Assembly: GCF_020080835.1 (NCBI RefSeq)
Contig: NC_058164.1
Location: 25,742,270-25,806,269 of the forward strand
Direction of reading: 5' to 3'
Length of the DNA stretch: 64,000 nt
Origin: Cotesia glomerata
Taxonomy: Eukaryota; Arthropoda; Insecta; Hymenoptera; Braconidae
Shown: positions 56,701 to 64,000 of the stretch, piece after piece
How positions within the stretch are numbered: position 1 is the stretch's first letter
Layout of the letters: each line of letters starts with the position of its first letter
Translations under genes and position numbers: made by a program
The notes under the pieces: model-generated
What the model was told of the DNA's origin: nothing
The model's input: the letters and a program-made list of their open reading frames with translations, nothing else
Database searches by the model: none

Positions 56701-57704
56701 AAAAAAAATTATTTATTCAATTTTTGACCCTATCAATTTACAAAAAAATTAATTTTAAAATTTTCAACTCCAAAATTTAACGAAAAAATCAATTTTTCAA
56801 CTATAGACTCCAAAATCAATATAAAAAATCCAATTTTCCCAAAAATTAACTTCAAAATTCAATTTTTCAAATTTTGAGCTTTACAATTAGTTCAAAAATA
56901 ATTTCATTAAAAATTCTAATCAAAATAAATTTTTTCCTAAAAATTAAATAAAAAAACAAACTTCGAAATTTTCTAAAAAAAAAAATTTTTCCAAAATTTA
57001 CCTCAAAAATTAAAAAATAAAATTACATTAATAAATAATCCTTTTAATTTATGTCTCCAAAATTTTTGAAAAATAAATTTGAATAAATAATTCTTCTAAT
57101 TTGACTCCAAAAATTTTTTAAAAATAATTTACAACCTTGTAAGTGTATTAATTAATTAATTAATTATACTTGCGAAGCATAAAAAAGGAAATAAAAAGAA
57201 GCCGGCACCAAATAAAAAATAAAGAAAAATTAGTATATAAAATAAAAAAATAAAAGTGTGAAAATTGCGCTGGCCGGTTAGTGCGTAATTGCATGATTAT
57301 GTACAAAATGATATATATTATAAGTTAGTAATATATATAAGACAGGTGATTATTGCAAATAATTTCTCCTTCTCACTTTCGAAAGTTTTAATTTCAAAAA
57401 AAAAAAATTATTTAAAAAAAATAGAATCAAAAAAAGCAATAATCACATGTCCTGGGTTAGAACTTAATTAAAAAAAGTGGACGTCGGATTTATCATTGTT
57501 TGGTACATACATGACTGACCTTCGACGTATGGGTCCTCAAGCTTGACTCGGTGGCGAATCCCTTTCCGCAGATGCTGCAGTGGAAGGGTCTGTTCTTGGC
57601 CCGCTCTACCTGGGCGTCGTGGTTCCTCAGGTGTTGCTGGAGGTTAGACAGCTGGATAAATGCGCGACCGCAATCCGGTAAGTGACATTTGTACGGTCTT
57701 TCGC
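38727..57704 (-). CDS. jim: C2H2 zinc-finger transcription factor, jim-like (5' exons outside window)
   Basis: Probable nuclear DNA-binding regulator. Coding exons visible, in gene order: 57520-57704, 41737-41869 (or to 41896), 40727-40894, 40472-40594, 40088-40225, 39477-39662, 39178-39401 and 38727-39119. All junction phases agree. Fingers: YKCHLPDCGRAFIQLSNLQ..., FHCSICGKGFATESSLRTH (completed across the splice), SCPICHKLFLGGEALMEHMK, HPCPVCGKHYVNEGSLRKH and WPCSVCQAVYTHESG/LLSHMEHM. The C-terminal half is rich in Q, N, A and H (polyN at 39612-39650), usual for such regulators. Naming as jim rests on remembered resemblance of the RPFHC...THTSK and IGGPNATSCP stretches and needs a search. 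The first visible intron is about 15.6 kb and full of repeats. The first stop is TGA at 38727-38729, but a coding-like tail follows. Confidence 0.85.
39743..39873. repeat. 21-bp tandem repeat in zinc-finger gene intron
   Basis: Six copies of TAATGAGCTAATGATTATAGC in the intron 39663-40087. Each unit contains the small inverted repeat AGCTA...TAGCT. The period of 21 keeps a frame open (39444-39878), which is not a gene. Confidence 0.9.
40312..40394 (-). other. Folded element in zinc-finger gene intron 40226-40471
   Basis: TCTAAGTTTGTTTGC (40312-40326) pairs with GCAAAGAAACTTAGA (40380-40394) with one mismatch. Enclosed are CTGCTGA-GG-TCAGCAG (about 40346-40361) and the palindrome ATCTTGCAAGAT (40362-40373). 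Together they make a compact multi-branch fold. Confidence 0.5.
41157..41418 (-). other. Two long stem-loops in zinc-finger gene intron 40895-41736
   Basis: ACCTCAAACGCAATT (41159-41173) pairs perfectly with AATTGCGTTTGAGGT (41268-41282). Next, CAATTTGTGTAATGA (41316-41330) pairs perfectly with TCATTACACAAATTG (41404-41418). Two adjacent perfect 15-bp stems in a single 842-bp intron are unlikely by chance. Confidence 0.55.
42430..44590 (+). repeat. Three dispersed copies of a 160-bp repeat in the long intron
   Basis: Copies near 42430-42600, 43270-43435 and 44415-44580 share 'aggggcacatataagg', 'gagtttggttaagtt' and 'ttcgaaataggcttttcg'. Intervening DNA is AT-rich with open frames (43727-44147, 44007-44242) that lack recognisable products. 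The rest of the intron from 41897 to 42430 shows an AGT-repeat (41955-41990) and no gene. Confidence 0.7.
45078..46385 (+). mobile_element. Family A element, two-module copy
   Basis: Left end CACTGATAGAACG, two 390-bp modules, then the core with AATATGGCGGC and the 69-codon frame (46092-46301). The right end is worn (CTTACATCAGTA). Same orientation as the AMT intron 4 copy. Confidence 0.78.
46530..47370 (-). other. GC-richer island in the long intron, possible exon
   Basis: 46690-46990 has balanced composition and overlapping minus-strand frames. One reads SLPPEIKVEPNNLQSRSQS, containing a sumoylation-type IKVEP, and could be followed by a CTCG|GTTTGA donor near 46678. The phase does not fit the next known exon. 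A hairpin with 11-bp arms, GCACATACCCC (47179-47189) and GGGGTATGTGC (47193-47203), lies to the right. Could be a conserved regulatory block or alternative first exon. Confidence 0.35.
47757..48249. mobile_element. Short TIR element (CACTGATAGAAG family)
   Basis: Perfect 12-bp terminal inverted repeats (47757-47768 and 48238-48249) flanked by TA on both sides. 493 bp, no open frame. The interior matches the ends of the larger nested element at 11.2-13.3 kb but not the Family A modules, so it is a sister subfamily with the same ends. Confidence 0.85.
48262..49050 (+). mobile_element. TAGCCGTTACCCGCCCGCTTCG-type dispersed repeat
   Basis: Starts ACTAGCCGTTACCCGCCCGC and ends near 'agttccagagatatcgtgat', phrases typical of widely dispersed arthropod repeats. 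Inside are four degenerate units of about 120 bp built on 'acgcccacgcacggacatg' and 'cagctcaaaaacgcc'. The open frame 48719-48964 crosses these units. Confidence 0.6.
49286..49425 (+). other. tRNA-derived segment / SINE-like
   Basis: GGTAGCGTAGAGGGAGAG resembles an A box. CTCTG...CAGAG could be an anticodon-type stem with an oversized loop. CTGGGTTCGATTCCCAG is a perfect T-arm. It is preceded by 'gatggccgtgcacagcgcta', similar to the retroelement tail at 16.6 kb. A SINE is more likely than a working tRNA. Confidence 0.5.
49800..50300. other. GC-richer island in the long intron
   Basis: 50000-50290 is well above the local G+C level and open on both strands. Plus 50091-50276 encodes a basic 61-residue peptide (ARKKPGKPSKGLLYRVARH...APPPRR). 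Minus frames 49988-50287 and 50013-50207 overlap it. No domain recognised. It may be an unannotated exon, a promoter or conserved non-coding DNA. Confidence 0.35.
50400..52310. repeat. Degenerate AT-rich tandem sequence
   Basis: Loose repetition of 'taaatattgaagatatgga', 'ttttaatattttagccagaattttg' and 'gaagttaaaaaattagaaa' phrases at intervals of about 170-200 bp. No gene. Confidence 0.55.
52311..52739. other. Unassigned, less AT-rich stretch
   Basis: 52380-52690 is more complex than its neighbours and has a 64-codon open frame (52398-52592) with no recognisable product. The hairpin GTCCAACGGAC sits near 52706. Confidence 0.3.
52740..54861 (+). mobile_element. Family A element, four-module copy (long intron)
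   Basis: Four tandem modules spaced 391-394 bp apart (marker CATCTGTTGGAAG), then the core with AATATGGCGGC and the 69-codon frame (54539-54748). The right end is TTCTATCAGTGC. The left TIR is not visible, so this copy may be 5' truncated. Confidence 0.78.
54862..55344. other. Unassigned intronic DNA
   Basis: Moderate complexity, no repeat family or gene recognised. The open frame 54896-55090 (-) has no support. Confidence 0.35.
55345..57120. repeat. Degenerate tandem repeat of about 55-60 bp
   Basis: About thirty diverged units based on 'cccaaaatttgatcaaaaat' plus 'taatttttcagttatttag'. Non-coding. Confidence 0.8.
57121..57519. other. Intron start region of the zinc-finger gene
   Basis: Sequence immediately downstream of the 57520-57704 exon. 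AT-rich with a (TTAA)n tract at 57150. No other feature. Confidence 0.5.
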
Positions 57705-57874
57705 CTGAAACATCCGAATGGATCATTTTAACTTTTTTTAAAATTTAATTTGCCGATTTAATAAGTTTGACAGAAGTTTATTATTATTGGCTATAATTTT
57801 ATAATTATAATCAATAATAATCTAATTACATATAAGACACACTTTTACAGAAATAATAAATAAATAATTTAAAG

Positions 57875-58305
57875 TAGCAACCTTGCAGTCACTGTGTGAC
57901 TGCTGTGATGTGAACTAGAAATAAAAATTTTGCTTTATTAAATGTTAAATTGCACTGTACTTCTTAAATATTGACGTTTTTTAAGATATAAGCTCATCCT
58001 GATGTTATACTCATCAAGACCTTTCATTTGAGTACCAACATCAATTTTTCACATATTTTATATATTTATATATATTATATATATGCATATATCAAAAATA
58101 TATCAAAAATGCATGTGGGTACTTAAATGAAAGGTCTTGATGAGTGTAATGTCAGGATGAGCTAATATTTTTAAAAATGTCAATAGTTTCCAAAAGATAG
58201 AAGGTAATTTCTTAATTACTGACATTTTTTAAGATATAAGCTCATCTTGATGTTACACTCATTAAGAGCTTTCATTTGAGTACCCACATGCATTTTTTAT
58301 ATATT

Positions 58306-58348
<43 letters not shown>

Positions 58349-59735
58349 TATAAAATATATGAAAAATTGATATGGGTACTCAAATGAAAGGTCTCGATGA
58401 GTATATCATCAGGATGAGCTTATGTCTTTAAAAATATCAGTTGTTCACAAGATACAAAGTCCTTTTTTAATTATTGACATTTTTAAAGATATAACTTCAT
58501 CTTGATGTTACACTCATAAAAAGCTTTCATTTGAGTACCCACATCTATTTTCATATATTTCTCATATATTCATATATATAATATATATAAATATATAATA
58601 TATATGAAAAATTGATGTAGGTACTCAAATGAAAGGTCTTGATAAATGTAACATTAGGGTGAGCTTATATCTTTAAAAATGTCAGTAGTTCTCAAGATAC
58701 AAGGTCATTTCTTAATTATTGACATTTTTTAAGATATAAGCTCATCTTGATGTTACACTCATTAAGAGCTTTCATTTGAGTACCCACATGCATTTTTAAT
58801 ATATTTTTAATATATACATATATATAATATATATAAATATATAAAATATATGAAAAATTGATATGGGTACTCAAATGAAAGGTCTCGATGAGTATATCAT
58901 CAGGATGAACTTATATTTTTAAAAATATCAGTTGTTCACAAGATACAAAGTCATTTTTTAATTATTGACATTTTTAAAGATATAAGCTCATCTTGATGTT
59001 ACACTCATAAAAAGCTTTCATTTGAGTACCCACATGTATTTTCATATATTTCTCATATATTCATATATATAATATATATAAATATATAATATATATGAAA
59101 AATTGATGTAGGTACTCAAATGAAAGGTCTTGATAAATGTAACATTAGGGTGAGCTTCTATCTTTAAAAATGTCAGTAGTTCTCAAGATACAAGGTCATT
59201 TCTTAATTATTGACATTTTTTAAGATATAAGCTCATCTTGATGTTACACTCATTAAGAGCTTTCATTTGAGTACCCACATGCATTTTCGACATATTTTTC
59301 ATATATACATATATATAATATATATAAATATATGAAAAATTGATGTGGGTACTCAAATAAAAGGTCTTGATGAGTGTTACATCAGGATAAGCTCATATCT
59401 TTAAAAATTCCAATAGTTCACAAGATTCAAGATAATTTCTTAATTATGTTAAAATGCACTGTACTTTCTTAAATATTGACATTTTTAAAGATATAACCTC
59501 ATCCTGATTTTACACTCATCAAGAGCTTTCATTTGAGTACCCACATGAATTTTCATATATATTCTTCATACATACATATATATAATATACATAAATATAT
59601 AAAATTTATGAAAAATTGATGTGGGTACTCAAATGAAAGGTCTTGCTGAGTGTAACATCAGGATGAGCTTATATTTTTAAAAATCTCAATATTTCACAAG
59701 ATATAAGGTCATTTTTTAATTATCTATCTAGAATG
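57875..59735. repeat. Family B palindromic array (8)
   Basis: Complete array: left end AGCAACCTTGCAGTCACTGT, about seven modules, right end 'tatctagaatgatatgaaac'. Blocks around 58240-58680 and 58720-59170 are near-identical (period about 480 bp, two modules), a tandem duplication. Confidence 0.9.
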
Positions 59736-61084
59736 ATATGAAACCTTGAAAAAGCACAAATAACTTTGCAATGACACTAAATTTCACTAAAAAAACTGAC
59801 TATCCTGGACATGAAATTTTTCTTATTCTCATAATAATATAGATTTTATTGATCATAAATTACTCAGACGAAAAAAGTAATAAGAGCCTAGCCCTCTTTT
59901 ATTAAGCGATCTGCTCGCCTCGGGCGGTAAAAACTCACTGGCCACTGGCCAGGATCACAAAGAAAAATTCTTAAGGACTTCTCAGGGATGGGGGTAAGAA
60001 ATAAAATTAAAAATAAATTATTTTAACTAGTTTAAATATTGATTTTTTATAAAAATTCATTTTTTTTTTGAGTAAATTCGAAATATGAAAAAATTATTAG
60101 ATTATTATTTTCTAAAAAAAAAATCCTCGTAAATTTTTTAATATTTTTAATATTTAACCCAAAATTAAAATTTTGAGTACTGCTACAAAATAGAAATAAA
60201 TAAAATTCTTGAATTTAAATTAAATTAAATCAAAATTCTGGCTAAATAATAAAAAATCAAGAAAAATGCTTAAAAAAAAGTCTTTTATAATTTTTATGGT
60301 TTAAAATAATTTAATGGTCATAAAATAAAAATTTTATTTAAAATAACAAAGAAAATAAAATCGCTATTTATAACATAGTAAGTACAATGTAACTCTTTAA
60401 AATAAATAGTATCTCCCGGAATAATATCTCTATTTTAAATTTACTATTTAAACGATCAATATTCATATCTTACCCCTTCATAATAAATTCTGTGTAGTTT
60501 TAGGTTTTTTTTTTGCAGAATAAAAAAATAATTAAAAAAATATTTTTCTGAGAAAAATAAAATAAATAAAATAAAAACAGATGTCCGTATTTATTATAAA
60601 TAATAAAACTATTTTTTTTTTTCTTATAAAAGTCCTGGGTAATTATTTTTCCAGGGCATTTATATACATTAAACACGTGTAATAAAATGAAATGATGTAT
60701 AGAGAAGAGTTGTTCGTTCATCGTGCATCATATATTTGTGCCGAGGGTTGTAATTAAATAGAATGTACAATTATTACAATAAGAATAATTGTTTGTGTCT
60801 GTGTGTGTGTGTTTGTACAGACGGCCGTGTATTAATTTGATTTTAATTGTAAACTAAAAATGAAAATGAAAACATAAGGTTTTATTATTATATTATTATT
60901 GTGGTGAATGAGACGAACCACCGGAAGTTGTTTAACTCTCTTTAACATTGTATTAATACTTACTAGTTGACTACAGTAACATCTGGAGAGAAGAAATATT
61001 AAATATATATTAAACCCTTTTATTTTTTTATTTTTTATTTATGTTTATATTTGTCGGAAGTATAAATTAGCAGTCAATTAATAT
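59736..61084. other. Unassigned AT-rich DNA
   Basis: 59890-60000 is richer in G+C and contains CTGGCCACTGGCCAG. A TG microsatellite lies at about 60795. No gene recognised; the open frame 60500-60721 (-) is low complexity. Confidence 0.4.
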
Positions 61085-63010
61085 TGTGTACTTTTAACGA
61101 CAAAAAAAATGTACTGGTGAAATTATGGAAAAAAAAAATTTTTGTTTACAATTTTGGTGTTAAATTTACATTTTTTGAAATTTTAGGTTTACATGTAAAT
61201 TTTACTTGTGATAAATTTACATGTAAATAAAGAAAGTTTACATTTTTTGAAATGTAAATTTAAAAATTACAATTTTTGGAATTTGAGTTTACATGTAAAT
61301 TTAGCACATAAAAAAATTTACATGGAAAAATGTAAAGTTTACATTTTTAGAAATTTCAGTGTTAAATTTACATATTTGGAAATTTTGGGTTTATATGTAA
61401 ATTATACTTGTGGAAAAACTGATACATTTACATGTAAAAAATAGGAAATTTACATTTTTAGAAATGTAAATTCTACAATTACAATTTTAGGATTTTAAGT
61501 TTACATGTAAATTTAACACATAAAAAAATTTATATGGAAAAATATAAAATTTACTTTTTTAGAAATTTCAGTGTAAAATTTACATTTTTGGAAATTTTAA
61601 GTTTACATGTAAATTTTACATGGGGAAAAACTGATAAATTTACATGTAAAAAATAGAAAGTTTACATTTTTAGAAATGTAAATTTAAAAATTACAATTTT
61701 TGGAATTTAAGTTTACATGTAAATTTAGCACATAAAAAAATTTACATGGAAAAATGTAAAGTTTATATTTTTATAAATTGCAGTGTTAAATTTACATACT
61801 TGGAAATTTTGGGTTTACATGTAAATTATACTTGTGGAAAAACTGATACATTTACATGTAAAAAATGGGAAATTTACATTTTTAGAAATGTAAATTCTAA
61901 AATTACAATTTTAGAATTTTAAGTTTACATGTAAATTTAGTATATGAATAAAATTTGCTTAATTTACATGGAAAAAATGTAAAGTTTACATTTTTAGAAA
62001 TTTCAATGTAAAATTTACATTTTTGGAAATTTTGGGTTTACATGTAAATTTTTTAAGCAGAAAATTAAATAAATTTACATGTAAAAAAACGAAAATTTAC
62101 ATTTTGAGAGATGTAAATTTTACATTAATTAAAATGTAAACTTGATATAAGGATAAAGTTGTAAAATTACAATTTTAGAGATTTAAGTTTATATGTAAAT
62201 TTAGCATATGAAAGAAATTTGCTTTATTTACATGGAAAAATGTAAAATTTACATTTTTAGAAATTTTAGGTTTACATGTAATTTTTTTGTGTGGAAAATT
62301 TAATAAATTTACATAAAAAAATGGAACATTTACATTTTTAGAAAATTTAGGTTTACATGTAAATTTTTTATGTGGAAAAAATAATAAATTTACATGTAAA
62401 AATATAGAAAATTTACATGTAAATTTTACACTACAAAAAATGTAAACTAAGAATGAAGAAAAATAGTTAAATTTACATTTTTAGAAATTTAAGTTTACAT
62501 GTAAATTTTGCATATGGAATAATTATTTGATTTACTTTGAAAAATGTAAAAGTTTACATTTTTTAGCAATTTTATGTTTACAAAGAAAAACTGTTAAGTT
62601 TAAATTTTGAGACGTGTAAATTTTAGTTCATAAGAAGTGTAAACTTAGTCTGTAGAAAAACGATTAAATTTAAATTTTTAGAAAATTAAGTTTACATGTA
62701 AATTTTGTATGTGAAAAAATCAATAAATTAACATGAAAAGAGTGAACAATTTACGTTTTTATACATGTTAATTTTAAATTATTAAAAATGTAAACGTAGT
62801 CTGTAGAAAAACGTTTAAATTTACATTTTTAGAAAGATTTACATGTAAATTTTGCACATGTAAAAACTACTAAATTTTCCTGAAGAAAAGCAAAAAATTT
62901 ACATTTTGAGGAATTTAAGTTTACATGTAAATTTAGCATGTGGGATAACTATTAAATTTACATGTAATAAATAAAGAATTCACACTTTTAAATTAGTGTT
63001 AAATTTACAA
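61085..63010. repeat. TTTACATGTAAA tandem array
   Basis: Long array in which the palindrome TTTACATGTAAA and half-forms 'aaatttacattttt' recur every 40-60 bp, with a higher-order unit of about 450 bp (compare 61200-61640 with 61640-62080). The right third is more decayed. The open frame 61208-61444 is a by-product. Confidence 0.88.
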
Positions 63011-64000
63011 GTTAAATAATTTAAAATTTATTCCTTAAATAATAATACACTAGCTTCGACCGATAATAACCCTAAAAGAAATAATTCAAAAATTAAGTAA
63101 TAAATTATTAAAAGTGGGCGTACAATCGGTGGCATGTGTGACATGTGAAAAAGTGTCCCATGCGCATTGAGCCAGCCCCAGCCCTCGGTTTGGATTTTTT
63201 ACTTAAACAAAACTAAACTACCCTCCTACAACATACTATCCTCAGCACTCTCTCGCAGTCTCCCTCAAATGTCCCCGTACTCAGCATATAACGCAAACGC
63301 GAACACGGGATGCGCGGAACACCGACCAACCACGTGCAGTATGAGTAAATCTCGTTAAACTTTTTTATTTTTTTTTTCCTGTATTGTTTCGCTATTTTTT
63401 TATCGCACGGAGATTTTGATGACTGGACCAACAAGATTTTTATCGAGAATTTTATATATAATTTCAAGATTTTGGGTTAAATATTTAAAATTTTGAAAAA
63501 TTATACATATTGAATGAAAAAAAATGATGAAATATGAAAATGAAAATTAACTTCTACCTTTATAATTAATTTTTTGGAGCTCGAGGCTGAATTTTTTCAA
63601 AATAATAAAATTTTCTTGGCTTTGATCTTCCGATCGGATGCGACATCTTGAACTTTGATCTAAAATTCTGGCTAAAGGGTTGTAGATAAAAAAATAGACT
63701 TAGAACTTTTTTGTAGTAAATAAAATTTCCCATAAAAAATGTCGAATGATTTTTAAATATTTTGAATATTTATTCCAAAATTTTGAGTTTTAATTTTCAT
63801 AAAAAGCACGATTTTTTTTATCAGCATTGATATCTTAAACTTTGACCTGAAATTCTGACTAAAGGGATAGAGATATCAACAAAATTGATGACCTTATCGA
63901 TAGGAAATTAAATTTCCTATAAAAAAGGTCTCTTGTGATTTTTTTGTCTTGGATATTTCAGCCAGAAATGGATTATCAACATAATAGGTGACTTAAAAAG
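63011..64000. other. Unassigned DNA at the right edge
   Basis: 63110-63360 is GC-richer, with GACATGTG/GGCATGTGTG words and ACCACGTGCAG (E-box). Open frames on both strands (63167-63358, 63213-63467) have no recognisable product. No zinc-finger exon is found here, so the gene's 5' part lies farther right. Confidence 0.4.

Noticed and set aside
57875..59735. CRISPR array
   Set aside because: Regular repeats with spacers were considered, but the units are long inverted repeats in an intron-bearing eukaryotic genome, with no unique spacers.
57720..64000. Upstream zinc-finger exons
   Set aside because: Searched the minus strand for C-x2-4-C...H-x3-5-H patterns to the right of 57704 and found none, so the remaining exons are taken to be outside the window.

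Overview
The window is eukaryotic nuclear DNA, very rich in A+T, with small exons, canonical GT-AG introns and heavy repeat content. Three protein genes can be reconstructed by hand, all on the minus strand and all conserved insect genes. The repeat style and the wording of the proteins suggest a hymenopteran, perhaps a parasitoid wasp. That placement is inference; no species can be named from the sequence alone.

From left to right: (1) 0.4-5.8 kb is COQ8/ADCK3, the mitochondrial atypical kinase of coenzyme Q synthesis. Six exons are visible and its last exon lies beyond the left edge. (2) 6.4-15.4 kb is a repeat-dense block. It holds arrays of long inverted-repeat modules, a 'gagctc' repeat, and two head-to-head copies of a coiled-coil gene resembling LINE ORF1. 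One copy is intact (13.6-14.6 kb) and one is broken (10.3-11.0 kb). Between them sits a TIR element that itself contains a palindromic array. (3) 15.4-21.4 kb is the glycine-cleavage T-protein (aminomethyltransferase) in five exons. Three of its four introns are largely transposon, and exon 2 has an apparent one-base frameshift in a G run. (4) 21.4-38.5 kb is intergenic. It contains palindromic arrays, tRNA-like fragments, minisatellites, three exact E2F-type sites, a GC-rich multi-stem structure and a CRE beside a perfect 20-bp palindrome. (5) From 38.5 kb past the right coding exon at 57.7 kb lies the 3' part of a C2H2 zinc-finger transcription factor that looks like insect jim. Eight coding exons are visible, with an intron of about 15.6 kb between the first two; the 5' exons lie to the right of the window. 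(6) 57.7-64 kb is intron or flank with another palindromic array and a long TTTACATGTAAA tandem repeat.

Three repeat families dominate. Family A is a TIR element (CACTGATAGAAG ends) with a variable number of internal 392-bp modules and a conserved core. Family B is the inverted-repeat array (GAGTACCCACAT / ATGTGGGTACTC arms around an AT core), in eight arrays covering about 10 kb. Family C carries 'gagctc' hairpins. COQ8 and AMT are both mitochondrial, but nothing shows that the three genes work together. I did not find a clear novel multi-gene system. The best leads are the hairpin arrays, the two in-frame TGA codons followed by a coding-like tail in the zinc-finger gene, its structured introns, a possible splice switch inside a zinc finger, and the AMT frameshift.
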